Shown here: in pieces, positions 1 through 8,264 of the stretch
Position numbering within the stretch: the first letter of the stretch is position 1
Layout: each line of letters opens with the position of its first letter
Assembly (NCBI GenBank): GCA_011754535.1
Contig: JAAQVN010000001.1
Location: forward strand, 3,968,001 to 4,032,000
DNA: 64,000 nucleotides
Source of the DNA: Enterobacter asburiae
GTDB taxonomy: Bacteria > Pseudomonadota > Gammaproteobacteria > Enterobacterales > Enterobacteriaceae
Direction: 5' to 3'
Position numbers and translations under genes: made by a program
The notes under the pieces: model-generated
Databases searched by the model: none
The model's input: the letters and a program-made list of their open reading frames with translations, nothing else
What the model was told of the DNA's origin: nothing

Positions 1-506
1 GCGTGGTGCCGGCGGTGATGGGGTTGATGTCAGGGCATCTGTTAGCCACGCTGATCGTGGTGGCTGGCGTAGGCGTACTGATTGCTCAACATCCTCTGGC
101 GCTAACCGGGCTGACCATTGCGGGGGCCGTGTATCTCCTGTGGCTTGGCATTACGCTATTACGTCATCCCGCCGCGCCGGAAAAGGCCACCCACCACGCG
201 GGAAACTGGAAACAGTGGGCGGTGAAAGGGCTCTGCATTAGCGGCCTTAACCCGAAAGTTTTTTTGCTTTTTCTGGCGCTGCTTCCGCAGTTTACAGACC
301 CTGCCGGAAGCTGGTCGATAGCGATGCAGATGTCCGCGCTTGGCGTGATGCACCTGATCACCTGCACGCTGGTCTATCTGCTGGTGGGGTATGGTTCGAG
401 AGCGGTGCTGGCGACCCGGCCACAGGCGGCGCGTCTGGTGAGCATGGCATCGGGCGGGATAATGGTGATGATCGCGTTGGTATTGCTGTTTGAACAGATG
501 AGATAA
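1..506 (+). CDS. LysE/RhtB-family amino-acid exporter (5' end outside window)
   Basis: Inner-membrane exporter of the LysE/RhtB family, which pumps out amino acids or related small metabolites. About 167 residues are visible and the frame is open to the window edge; the family is usually near 205 residues, so roughly 40 N-terminal residues lie outside. Several hydrophobic segments are visible (about residues 10-25, 33-53, 81-95, 107-128 and 145-163), as is the family-typical stretch GLNPKVFLLFLALLPQF after a charged cytoplasmic loop. A bidirectional hairpin terminator follows at 505-535. The substrate cannot be told from sequence. Confidence 0.85.
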   Translation, partial: VVPAVMGLMSGHLLATLIVVAGVGVLIAQHPLALTGLTIAGAVYLLWLGITLLRHPAAPEKATHHAGNWKQWAVKGLCISGLNPKVFLLFLALLPQFTDPAGSWSIAMQMSALGVMHLITCTLVYLLVGYGSRAVLATRPQAARLVSMASGGIMVMIALVLLFEQMR

Positions 507-535
507 AAAAACACCGGCCATCGCCGGTGTGTTTT
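505..535. terminator. Bidirectional intrinsic terminator
   Basis: A perfect 8-bp stem (ACACCGGC at 511-518 with GCCGGTGT at 523-530) is flanked by an A-run on the left and a T-run on the right. It lies between the convergent LysE-type gene and yjdJ and can serve both. Confidence 0.8.
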
Positions 536-806
536 ACGCCCGAATATCGTCATATTCCCGCGTGTTATCAAATTCATGCTTCGCAAACGGGCACAGCGGG
601 ATAATTTTGCGGTTCTCACCGCGCATCTTCTCAACCACTTTCGCCACCAGCTGCTTGCCCACACCCTGCCCCTTCAGGCTCGGATCGACATCGGTATGCT
701 CAATAATGCTCAGGTGCTCGCCGGTCGGCACGAAGACAATCTCAGCGACCTGATTGCCGTTCGCATCGTTTACGTAAAACTTGTTGTGGCCTTCCAGAAT
801 ATCCAT
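534..806 (-). CDS. yjdJ: YjdJ-like GNAT-fold N-acetyltransferase
   Basis: Small (90 aa) Gcn5-related acetyltransferase-like protein of the YjdJ type. The acetyl-CoA loop is visible as [14 protein letters not shown] (about residues 42-55), followed by the cysteine-bearing [12 protein letters not shown] stretch typical of this short subfamily. It lies 10 bp downstream of yjdI in the same direction, the same pairing as in E. coli, so the two are very likely co-transcribed. In E. coli the pair is at a different map position. The acetyl acceptor is unknown. Confidence 0.85.
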   Translation of the reverse strand: MDILEGHNKFYVNDANGNQVAEIVFVPTGEHLSIIEHTDVDPSLKGQGVGKQLVAKVVEKMRGENRKIIPLCPFAKHEFDNTREYDDIRA

Positions 807-816
807 GGTTCCTCGC

Positions 817-1047
817 TTATTTTTGGCGGTACTTCAGCGCACCGCTCGGGCAGGTATCAATCACGCGTACAACCGTTTCCACGTCCACTTCATCAGGAAC
901 AATCCACGGCTTACGCTTCAGATTAAACAGCTTTGCGCTCCCACGCACGCAGTTACCGGAGTGTTTGCAGATCCCGGTGTTGAAGTAAACGTCTATTTTC
1001 TCGCCGGTATAGGCCCGGTAGCCTGCATCCAGTAGTTCTTTATCCAT
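817..1047 (-). CDS. yjdI: YjdI, small iron-sulfur (divergent 4Fe-4S) protein
   Basis: A 76-residue protein of the Fer4_19/YjdI family. Cysteines are seen in [12 protein letters not shown] and in DTCPSGAL; this is fewer than a full eight-cysteine ferredoxin, which fits a single cluster. It is first in a two-gene unit with yjdJ. The start at 1047 gives the usual family length. The role is unknown; the acetyltransferase partner suggests a shared but uncharacterised job. Confidence 0.85.
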   Translation of the reverse strand: MDKELLDAGYRAYTGEKIDVYFNTGICKHSGNCVRGSAKLFNLKRKPWIVPDEVDVETVVRVIDTCPSGALKYRQK

Positions 1048-1334
1048 GACATTGCCTCTGTAATTATTCTCGTGCTGAATGAAGCATAGCCTTATGGGAT
1101 CCCGATAGCTATCACGCTGAAAACGAAAAGCCAGCTCGCAACACTTTTCGCCGGATTGCGTCCCCCTGCGTACATCGGTGGGTGCGCATACTGGCTGTTT
1201 TACGCATTAAGCGTGATCCGACATTCTGTTACTGAGTATCCCCGGTGAGATGTTTAAAATTAAACAAGTTTAATCTGAAGATGAGCCTGTCGTTTACGAT
1301 AATGTCCGCTCTGCTTATTTAACATGAGTTACCC

Positions 1335-1730
1335 ATGAAGACACGGCCATTATTACTGACTCTGCTCAGCCTCAATTTATTAACCGCCTGCAGCGCTTCT
1401 GAGCCAGATAAGGTTGAACAAATACACCATCTGCAGGTCCCGCTAGTTTTACCGGGAGAAAAACCGCCTGCCGTTCCGGCATCACATATTGCAGCACTTT
1501 ATCAAGAAAATAAAATACAGATAGATAAAATAGCAACACAGCTGAAATCACAGTATTTACAGCACGCCACCGCAAAGGATATTTTCACCGAAGATAGCCC
1601 CGTTCAGCCGGTCTACGCCTCGCTGACAAAACTAGAACAGCTGGAAATGATTAATCAGCAATACCTGAAAGATAAAAATGTTACCGGTCTGCAAAAGATT
1701 AAACTTGCCCTTCAGCCTTTAGTCACTTAA
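1335..1730 (+). CDS. Small predicted lipoprotein, unknown function
   Basis: 131 residues beginning with a lipoprotein signal: a positively charged start (MKTR), a hydrophobic run and the lipobox LTAC with Cys19 as the predicted lipidation site. Residue 20 is Ser, not Asp, so outer-membrane sorting is expected under the +2 rule. The mature part is mostly helical and charged, with no domain that I recognise. It is monocistronic, with a strong terminator just after the stop (1736-1770), and sits in the AT-rich variable stretch before glyU. Confidence 0.7.
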   Translation: MKTRPLLLTLLSLNLLTACSASEPDKVEQIHHLQVPLVLPGEKPPAVPASHIAALYQENKIQIDKIATQLKSQYLQHATAKDIFTEDSPVQPVYASLTKLEQLEMINQQYLKDKNVTGLQKIKLALQPLVT

Positions 1731-1735
1731 ATGCC

Positions 1736-1770
1736 AAAAAGCCCAACTGCTGAGCAGCTGGGCTTTTTTA
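1736..1770 (+). terminator. Intrinsic terminator after the lipoprotein gene
   Basis: An 11-bp stem, AGCCCAACTGC with GCAGCTGGGCT (one mismatch), has a TGA loop and is followed by six T. A-residues on the other side may allow it to act on the convergent OmpA-type gene as well. Confidence 0.85.
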
Positions 1771-1789
1771 ATTGAGAGGCTAACAACGA

Positions 1790-2404
1790 TTAATCGTGCT
1801 GTCCGAATCGCCATGTCAGGCCTGCCGTTACGGAGCTTACGTCGCTGCTGACGCCAATCTGGTTGGCGTTACCCACATTGCTTACCCATTGATATTCCAG
1901 GCGGCCAGCCAAATTTTTGTTGAACGCATACTCCGTCCCCACAGCGGCAAGCGGGCGAATGCCTGTATCAAAACGATTGTGACCACTTACATCAGATTCT
2001 GCGCGATACGCCATCGCCCCGGCACGCCCATAGATATCCCAGTTGTCGGTCACGGCATAGCTTGCTTTTAAGGACATCTGCAGCCCCTGGCTTTTCATTT
2101 GTGCGCCCGCACTATGGTTGCCTTTCATCTGCATATTTCCTAAATAATCATAACCACCTTCTACTGCGAGCCAGGGTGTCATCTGATAGCCAGCGTAAAC
2201 CCCACCGCCGACGTTATCATGATCGATATTATACTGGCTTGAGCCATTGTTATTATCGCTCGCTTTAGAACCTGTGCTGGCGTCAAAATAGTGTGACCAG
2301 CCAAATTTAGCCCCGCTATACCATGTACCTGTATCCGCAGCTGCAAATGCAGCCGTTGCAGTGAACGCGTTAGCAATAATTAATGCAAAAAGTGTCTTCT
2401 TCAT
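1790..2404 (-). CDS. OmpA-type 8-stranded outer-membrane beta-barrel protein
   Basis: 204 residues. The start at 2404 is chosen because it begins a clear signal peptide (MKKTLFALII...AFA, cleavage expected before ADTGTWY); an upstream in-frame start would add 21 residues that spoil it. The mature protein resembles the N-terminal OmpA transmembrane barrel: the first strand WYSGAKFGWSHY, alternating hydrophobic strands, and the final strand ending TWRFGQ. There is no C-terminal OmpA peptidoglycan-binding domain, so it is a barrel-only OmpA/OmpX-like protein. It lies 94 bp downstream of an IprA/YaiV-like regulator in the same direction, which may control it. Confidence 0.8.
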   Translation of the reverse strand: MKKTLFALIIANAFTATAAFAAADTGTWYSGAKFGWSHYFDASTGSKASDNNNGSSQYNIDHDNVGGGVYAGYQMTPWLAVEGGYDYLGNMQMKGNHSAGAQMKSQGLQMSLKASYAVTDNWDIYGRAGAMAYRAESDVSGHNRFDTGIRPLAAVGTEYAFNKNLAGRLEYQWVSNVGNANQIGVSSDVSSVTAGLTWRFGQHD

Positions 2405-2498
2405 ACAAATCCCGTTTACTCTGCTAAAGATTTTCAGTGAGCAAACGATATAGACAAACGAGAACAACGTGAAATGCTTTTCTGTTTAATTTTAAATT

Positions 2499-3128
2499 TT
2501 AGAACGACTCAGGTAAATTTCCCACTTCCAGTAAATAACCGCCGCGCTTAAACGCAATATATTGACCTTGCTTAAGCGCCGATAATACGTTGAGAATGCT
2601 GCTGCGTGAAAGAAGCGTACGATCCTGAATATATTCCAGAATGCTCGTCCGCATACGCGCCTCTTCGGGAAGTAATATCATTTCCTGCAGATAGCTACGA
2701 ATCACGGAATAGGTACGTTGCTGCACGACCTGCGCATCACGATAAATCAGATACGCCGTATGATACGACAGTAAGGCCGCAACGTCTTCCCAGACGCCCT
2801 TTTCACGAAATAGTGCAGCTGCTTCATCTGCATCAGCACGTAAAATTATAGACTCTCTTTCTGCACGTAAAATATGCCCTTGTGTCGGCTGGATCATCTC
2901 GGCAATGCCGAACAGATGAGGCTCGAAAACGGTCACTAAGAGCAGTCCATCTGAGGCCCGCAGCAGCGAAAGCTCCCCGTCCTGAAAAAGGTACATCTGC
3001 TGGTGGCCTTTGTGTTTCCAGGTGATCCGCTTGCGCGGCGCGAGCTTCACTTTCTCTGCGATTGGCTCAAGGATCGCCGTCAAACGTTCAATGGATTGTT
3101 CAGGCCGAACAGGAGGTAAAATATTCAT
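2499..3128 (-). CDS. IprA/YaiV-like winged-helix regulator (Crp/Fnr-like fold)
   Basis: 209 residues from the start at 3128; an upstream in-frame ATG would add 17 atypical residues. The N-terminal half looks like a cNMP-binding-type beta roll (KHKGHQQMYLFQDGELSLLR, LFGIAEMI), and the C-terminal third carries a winged helix-turn-helix (SRSSILNVLSALKQG then GGYLLEV). This matches the YaiV/IprA family; IprA itself is linked in the literature to hydrogen peroxide resistance. The target is unknown; the OmpA-type gene just downstream is the obvious candidate. Confidence 0.7.
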   Translation of the reverse strand: MNILPPVRPEQSIERLTAILEPIAEKVKLAPRKRITWKHKGHQQMYLFQDGELSLLRASDGLLLVTVFEPHLFGIAEMIQPTQGHILRAERESIILRADADEAAALFREKGVWEDVAALLSYHTAYLIYRDAQVVQQRTYSVIRSYLQEMILLPEEARMRTSILEYIQDRTLLSRSSILNVLSALKQGQYIAFKRGGYLLEVGNLPESF

Positions 3129-3665
3129 AACACAGCCTTTTAGCGTTGGGTAATGGCCAGTATAGACTACAACAGTCATTGATCAGACAAGTATGAGGGG
3201 GAAGTGATATCAGATAGAAAAACATGAGTAAAAAGAAACTTTGTTTATTTTTGAATTTTCCACCAAGAACGTCGGTAATAGGTAACTGATATTTGTTGGT
3301 GCTTGCTCTAATACCTATGAAAACACTGGGGAGAAAAGACTATTAAAACCTGAACAATCTTTTCTTCTTACACATCACTTCATTAAGATTATTCCTAATA
3401 AAACAACAAATATTTGTTGTTTTTTAAATAATTACAAAATATCAAGCCGAAACAGGCCGTTCCAGCTTTTGAATTGTATATACAGCCTGACTATTCTCTT
3501 TCGAGCCTAAAACATTCCGGAAATGAATATGCGTAAAGTGTAATACATATAGATTCATTTATTCGCTTTATCAGGCTGTTAGCCGATGTGAGTCATTAAA
3601 AAACTCATTTCGCAAGGACTATCTTTCAATGGCGAAATTGTACGCCACTCTCACAGGAGTCAGAC
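3129..3665. other. AT-rich non-coding stretch upstream of the lectin-like gene
   Basis: 537 bp with no convincing gene. It must hold the divergent promoters of the IprA-like regulator and the lectin-like gene. The one clear structure is a 24-bp perfect palindrome at 3400-3423. A partial copy of its right arm (ATATTTGTTG) occurs near 3290. Confidence 0.6.
3400..3423. repeat. 24-bp perfect palindrome, possible operator
   Basis: AAAACAACAAAT at 3400-3411 is followed directly by its reverse complement at 3412-3423. The right side ends in six T, so a weak AT-only terminator is an alternative reading. It is 243 bp upstream of the lectin-like gene. Confidence 0.5.
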
Positions 3666-4475
3666 ATGAGCGCAAATTTAATCTGGTCAGGAAAAGTTGA
3701 TGCAAAAAGTGCCGAAGGGATAAATACAGGCCTTTCCCTCAAACGAGGGGAGATCATTACGATTCTGGCCGATGGCTGGGCCAAAAATGGTAGCGAAACT
3801 TTTGCTCTGACCGCGCCACAGGGACGTATTCCCAGAGAGGGCGAACCGCTAACGATACGCAATCCTTCACTTCTGGCACGGATTGGGAGTGAAACATATC
3901 CGGTTGGCAACCATAAATATCGCTGGTCAATTCCTGCTGAAGGTATTCTGACGCTGATTTATGCCGATGGTAAAGACCAGTACAAAGACAACTCGGGCGA
4001 ATTCAGCGTTGAAGTGTATCGCGAGGCGGATATTACAGCGACGACAGCACCGTTTGAAGATTTAACCAACTTTGAACGTGATAACTGGAATAGCTGGCAG
4101 GCGGGCCCTGCCGGGCACGATCTTTACCTGGTTGACGCCAGCGCCCGCGCCGTCGAGTTTATTACCAGGCCCAATAAAAATCATGCCGGAGAGATCCTCA
4201 AAAAGACGCTGACAGGTCTGACTGCCGGGCATGAATATACCTGGACGCTGAAAGCTGCGCGCATTATTGGAAAATATGAAGCGCCAAAAATTTCTCTCCG
4301 TGCGGATGGCAAAGACATCTCCGCACCGCTGGAGCTGAAGCAGGCGAATGAATGGGTAGCCCTGAGCGGAAAATTCAAAGCCACGGGCAGTCAGGCTGCA
4401 CTCGCGGTAGTCAGCCATGTTACAGCAAGTATGGGGAATGATTTCAGAATTAAGGAGCTAAAAATTAAGGGATAA
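3666..4475 (+). CDS. LecA (PA-IL)-like lectin with C-terminal beta-sandwich domain
   Basis: 269 residues. Residues about 4-118 resemble the Pseudomonas aeruginosa galactophilic lectin LecA/PA-IL: IWSGKVDA, GEIITILADGWAKNG, an APQG turn and LIYADGKDQYKDNSGEFSV. Aligned to LecA, the calcium-site positions are Asp101, Gln105, Asp108 and Asn109 (LecA Asp100, Thr104, Asn107, Asn108), so the metal site looks kept with conservative changes. LecA His50, which contacts galactose, has no counterpart. Residues about 128-268 form a second all-beta domain resembling a carbohydrate-binding jelly roll. There is no signal peptide, as in LecA. It is monocistronic, with RBS AGGAG about 9 bp before ATG. Sugar specificity is unknown. 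Confidence 0.75.
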   Translation: MSANLIWSGKVDAKSAEGINTGLSLKRGEIITILADGWAKNGSETFALTAPQGRIPREGEPLTIRNPSLLARIGSETYPVGNHKYRWSIPAEGILTLIYADGKDQYKDNSGEFSVEVYREADITATTAPFEDLTNFERDNWNSWQAGPAGHDLYLVDASARAVEFITRPNKNHAGEILKKTLTGLTAGHEYTWTLKAARIIGKYEAPKISLRADGKDISAPLELKQANEWVALSGKFKATGSQAALAVVSHVTASMGNDFRIKELKIKG

Positions 4476-5096
4476 TCTAAAGGAGTGTCGGTCTGCTATT
4501 CGGCATGAATGCTGGATGGCAGTTCGATGTTCAAAACAGGATTAAAAAATTGTGTAGCGCACATGATCAACATATGCGCTACACCAACAGGCAATAAACA
4601 CACGGCATTACTCTTTATTATATTGTATATCCTCTCAGTATCGGCTGTGATTAGAAACAAGATGCGTCTCGATTAACGCCACCCTGAAACACAGCACGCT
4701 TTCGGTTAGGGTATCTGAGCGGAAGTAACACACTAACTTCATGCCTAATAAACACCAGTGGGGTAATATCGGTTCTGAATACACATTCAGGGCTGCATAT
4801 TCACGTAATCAAAAAGATCATGGTGCCTGCAAAAGCGCACCATGAAAGAGCCATAATCTGCAATTAGCAAAGCACATCCTTGTTTAATTAAAAGGCAACG
4901 TAATTGTACTGCCGGTATATCGCTAAACGATACAAGACCTGTCTGGTTAATTCAGGGGGGAGCAGATCATACCTCTTATTGGTAAAACGTCGTTCAATTG
5001 TTGAACGATAACAGACAACGTATGTTAAGTAACTTGTTGATAGCGAAATACATTTAAGCCAATTTTGGGTGGTGTTTTGCAACAAGGGGAGAGATA
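4476..5096. other. Non-coding stretch between lectin-like gene and glyU
   Basis: 621 bp with no gene that I trust. A 10-bp inverted repeat (GTGTAGCGCA at 4552-4561, TGCGCTACAC at 4575-4584, 13-bp loop) is present without a T-run. No duplicated 3' end of glyU, which would mark an integration scar, was seen here. Confidence 0.5.
4552..4584. repeat. 10-bp inverted repeat with 13-bp loop
   Basis: GTGTAGCGCA and its exact reverse complement are separated by 13 bp, 77 bp downstream of the lectin-like gene. It has no T-run, so it may be a weak or Rho-assisted stop signal or a protein site. Confidence 0.4.
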
Positions 5097-5170
5097 TGGA
5101 GCGGGCGAAGGGAATCGAACCCTCGTATAGAGCTTGGGAAGCTCTCGTTCTACCATTGAACTACGCCCGC
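5097..5170 (-). tRNA. glyU: tRNA-Gly (anticodon CCC)
   Basis: Read on the minus strand it begins GCGGGCGTAGTTCAATGG and closes with the matching acceptor arm CGCCCGC plus TCCA. It has a D-loop, a five-pair anticodon stem AGAGC/GCTCT around the loop TTCCCAA (anticodon complement at 5136-5138) and the T-arm motif GGTTCGATTCC. CCA is encoded. E. coli glyU has the same sequence type and lies beside ygeR as here. Its 3' end faces the variable block at 1-5096. Confidence 0.97.
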
Positions 5171-5250
5171 TTTGAGGTGCGTAAGGCATTATAGACCTTA
5201 CGCCTTTTCATACAAGCCTCTTCACCACTAAGTGGCGATTAAATAATCAC

Positions 5251-5994
5251 TTAGCACTTCGGTTTGCTGCCGGGCGCAGGAAGATAACGCTGCGGATCGA
5301 TGGCCGTCGCTTTATAGCGAATCTGGAAATGCAGCTTCACCGAGTCCGTTCCCGTGCTGCCCATCGTGGCAATCTTTTGCCCCGCCTTCACGTTCTGCCC
5401 GTTGTTGACCAGCATCGTTTCGTTATGCGCATAGGCCGTGATGTAGTCTTCGCCGTGCTTAATCATGATCAGGTTACCGTAGCCGCGCAGCTGGTTACCG
5501 ACGTAAACCACCTTCCCTGCCCCGGAGGCATAAACCGGCGTACCGCGCGCAGCGGCGATATCAATACCCTTGTTACCACCTTCAGAGAGTGAGTAAGGAG
5601 CAATAACTTTACCGCTGGCAGGCCAAATCCAGCAGCGCTGTCCAACCGGCGGCCATGACGATTGCGGTACCTGATAGGACGGCGTCACTTTGGCGGTTTT
5701 GCCTTTCGATGAAGATTTTTTGCCCGAGGACGAACTGCCGTTCACCTTCAGCTTTTGTCCCACTTCGATGGTGTACGGCGGAGAGATGTTATTCAGGCGC
5801 GCCAGATCCTTCACGCTGGTCCCCGTTGCGCGCGAAATCCGGTACAGCGTATCCCCGCGCTTAACGGTATAAACCGAACCGGAATAGCTACCCATATCCG
5901 ATGATTTGCTCCCTGAACAGCCTGCCAGGAATAGCGTCAGCGTCAGGCAAAAGATGGCGATGATGGGGTTTCTCGTCAGGCTTCCTGCAAACAA
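5251..5994 (-). CDS. actS: ActS (YgeR), LysM/LytM lipoprotein activator of cell-wall amidases
   Basis: 247 residues. Lipobox LAGC with Cys26; a LysM peptidoglycan-binding domain at about 40-85 ([14 protein letters not shown] ... VGQKLKV); a low-complexity Ser/Lys linker; and a LytM/M23 domain at about 140-240. The M23 zinc residues are lost: GNKGIDI has Asn where the family has His, and the last motif reads LHFQIRY rather than HxH. It should therefore not cut peptidoglycan itself but activate amidases, as known for the EnvC/NlpD/ActS group. Gene order next to glyU and idi matches E. coli ygeR. Confidence 0.93.
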   Translation of the reverse strand: MFAGSLTRNPIIAIFCLTLTLFLAGCSGSKSSDMGSYSGSVYTVKRGDTLYRISRATGTSVKDLARLNNISPPYTIEVGQKLKVNGSSSSGKKSSSKGKTAKVTPSYQVPQSSWPPVGQRCWIWPASGKVIAPYSLSEGGNKGIDIAAARGTPVYASGAGKVVYVGNQLRGYGNLIMIKHGEDYITAYAHNETMLVNNGQNVKAGQKIATMGSTGTDSVKLHFQIRYKATAIDPQRYLPAPGSKPKC

Positions 5995-6157
5995 AACAGA
6001 TCCTCGGTCAGCGTGAATGGCGCACTATGATACCAGCCCGGAGAGATATGGGTCAGCCCTTTTCCGCTCCAGGAGACAAAACGTTCGTATAAGAATGCCG
6101 TATAATGTTCCCTGCTGATGGTGCAAAACCATCCGCATCGTTGGCACTGGAGCATGA

Positions 6158-6700
6158 ATGAGTATTCAAGAACACGTTATTTTGGTAAATGACCAGGGAA
6201 TGGTGATTGGCACTCAGGAGAAGTACGCCGCGCATACTGCCCAAACCCCTCTGCACCTGGCGTTCTCATCCTGGCTCTTTAACGCCGAAGGCGAATGTCT
6301 GGTCACACGACGCGCGTTAAGCAAAAAAGCCTGGCCGGGCGTCTGGACGAACTCCGTCTGCGGGCACCCTCAATCCGGTGAAAAGACGGAAGAGGCGATT
6401 ATCCGCCGCTGCCGCTATGAAGTCGGTGCTGAAATCACCGCGATTACGCCTGTCGCCTCCGAGTTTCGCTACCGTGAAACCGATCCTTCCGGCATCGTGG
6501 AAAACGAAATTTGCCCGGTCTTCGCGGCACGCGTTACCAGCGAACTGTGTATTAATCACGATGAAGTAATGGAATTTGAATGGGTCAGGCTGGAGTCGTT
6601 ATTCCGCGCGCTGGACGCCGCGCCCTGGAGCTTTAGCCCGTGGATGGTGCTGGAAGCAACCACCGCACGAGAGGCGCTGAGAGCGTTCGCGGCGCAATAA
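6158..6700 (+). CDS. idi: Isopentenyl-diphosphate delta-isomerase
   Basis: Interconverts isopentenyl and dimethylallyl diphosphate, balancing the isoprenoid building blocks made by the MEP pathway. 180 residues against 182 in E. coli. The Nudix-like fold shows the metal and active-site stretch [11 protein letters not shown] (Cys and His), the Nudix-type [10 protein letters not shown], and the conserved [16 protein letters not shown] segment with metal-binding Glu residues. The start follows GGAG about 8 bp upstream. It is monocistronic and ends at a terminator shared with convergent lysS. Confidence 0.96.
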   Translation: MSIQEHVILVNDQGMVIGTQEKYAAHTAQTPLHLAFSSWLFNAEGECLVTRRALSKKAWPGVWTNSVCGHPQSGEKTEEAIIRRCRYEVGAEITAITPVASEFRYRETDPSGIVENEICPVFAARVTSELCINHDEVMEFEWVRLESLFRALDAAPWSFSPWMVLEATTAREALRAFAAQ

Positions 6701-6727
6701 AAAAGCCCCTTTCGGGGCTTTTTTACA
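6699..6727. terminator. Bidirectional intrinsic terminator between idi and lysS
   Basis: AAAAAAGCCCC TTTC GGGGCTTTTTT: a perfect GC stem with A-run and T-run on the two sides, so it works for both convergent genes. Confidence 0.92.
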
Positions 6728-6737
6728 TCTTAACGCC

Positions 6738-8255
6738 TTATTTCACCGGACGCATCGCCGGGAACAGGATAACGTCACGGATGGTGTGGCTGTTGGTGAA
6801 CAGCATAACCATACGGTCGATACCAATACCCAGACCTGCAGTTGGTGGCAGGCCGTGCTCCAGTGCGGTCACGTAGTCTTCATCGAAGAACATCGCTTCG
6901 TCGTCGCCTGCCGCTTTCGCGTCAACCTGATCCTGGAAGCGCTGCGCCTGGTCTTCTGCATCGTTCAGCTCGCTAAAGCCGTTGCCGATTTCACGGCCGC
7001 CGATGAAGAATTCAAAGCGGTCAGTGATCTCCGGGTTCTCGTCATTACGACGTGCCAGAGGAGAAACTTCAGCCGGGTATTCAGTAATGAAGGTCGGCTG
7101 AATCAGGTGTGCTTCCGCCACTTCTTCGAAGATTTCGGTCACGATACGGCCCAGACCCCAGCTCTTCTCCACTTTAATACCGATGCTTTCAGCGATTGCT
7201 TTCGCAGAGTCGAAGTTATCCAGATCCGCCATGTTGGTTTCCGGACGGTATTTCTTGATCGCTTCGCGCATGGTCAGTTTTTCGAACGGCTTGCCGAAGT
7301 CGAAGACTTCTTCACCGTAAGGGACCTGTGTGGTGCCCAGAATGTCCTGCGCCAGGGTACGGAACAGGGATTCGGTCAGCTCGATCAGATCTTTGTAGTC
7401 CGCATACGCCATATAGAGTTCCATCATGGTGAACTCTGGATTATGACGAACGGAGATACCTTCGTTACGGAAGTTACGGTTGATTTCGAACACGCGGTCG
7501 AAACCACCGACCACCAGACGCTTCAGGTACAGTTCCGGCGCGATACGCAGGTACATGTCCAGGTCCAGGGCGTTGTGATGGGTTATGAACGGACGCGCAG
7601 ACGCGCCGCCAGGGATCACCTGCATCATCGGGGTTTCCACTTCCATAAAGTCGCGGTTCACCATGAACTGGCGGATACCGGCCATGATCTGGGAGCGAAT
7701 TTTGAAGGTCTTACGGGATTCATCGTTAGAGATGAGATCCAGATAACGCTGACGGTAGCGCGCTTCCTGATCCTGCAGGCCGTGGAACTTGTCCGGCAGC
7801 GGGCGCAGGGCTTTGGTCAGCAGACGCAGCTCGGTGCAGTGGATAGACAGTTCACCAGTTTTGGTTTTGAACAGCTTACCTTTCGCGCCCAGGATATCGC
7901 CCAGGTCCCACTTCTTGAACTGCTCGTTGTAGATGCCTTCCGGCAGGTCGTCACGGGAAACGTACAGCTGAATACGGCCGCCAACGTCCTGCAAGGTCAC
8001 GAAAGAGGCTTTACCCATGATACGACGGGTCATCATGCGGCCTGCAACGGCCACTTCAACGTTCAGCGCTTCCAGCTCTTCGTTCTCTTTACCGTCGAAG
8101 TCAGCGTGCAGTTGGTCTGAGGTGTGGTCACGACGAAAATCGTTCGGGAACGGCACGCCCTGCTCGCGCAGCGCTGCCAGCTTCTCGCGGCGGGTTTTCA
8201 GTTCGTTGTTAAGATCGACTACCGCGTCAGCGCCCTGTGCTTGTTGTTCAGACAT
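6738..8255 (-). CDS. lysS: Lysyl-tRNA synthetase, class II
   Basis: Charges tRNA-Lys with lysine in the cytoplasm. 505 residues, the E. coli length. An N-terminal OB-fold anticodon domain (about 60-150) precedes the class II catalytic core: motif 1 around MEVETPMM, motif 2 [19 protein letters not shown] and motif 3 [15 protein letters not shown] near the C terminus. It is 9 bp downstream of prfB, forming the classical prfB-lysS operon, which itself follows recJ, dsbC and xerD on the same strand. Confidence 0.98.
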   Translation of the reverse strand: MSEQQAQGADAVVDLNNELKTRREKLAALREQGVPFPNDFRRDHTSDQLHADFDGKENEELEALNVEVAVAGRMMTRRIMGKASFVTLQDVGGRIQLYVSRDDLPEGIYNEQFKKWDLGDILGAKGKLFKTKTGELSIHCTELRLLTKALRPLPDKFHGLQDQEARYRQRYLDLISNDESRKTFKIRSQIMAGIRQFMVNRDFMEVETPMMQVIPGGASARPFITHHNALDLDMYLRIAPELYLKRLVVGGFDRVFEINRNFRNEGISVRHNPEFTMMELYMAYADYKDLIELTESLFRTLAQDILGTTQVPYGEEVFDFGKPFEKLTMREAIKKYRPETNMADLDNFDSAKAIAESIGIKVEKSWGLGRIVTEIFEEVAEAHLIQPTFITEYPAEVSPLARRNDENPEITDRFEFFIGGREIGNGFSELNDAEDQAQRFQDQVDAKAAGDDEAMFFDEDYVTALEHGLPPTAGLGIGIDRMVMLFTNSHTIRDVILFPAMRPVK

Positions 8256-8264
8256 GTTGGTTCC

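Noticed and set aside
4888..5085. 65-aa minus-strand frame just downstream of glyU
   Set aside because: No ribosome site, atypical composition and no neighbour support; treated as non-coding.
6786..8120. 444-aa open frame on the plus strand opposite lysS
   Set aside because: Fully antisense to lysS, no family features, His/Phe/Val-rich composition typical of the complement of a GC-biased gene.
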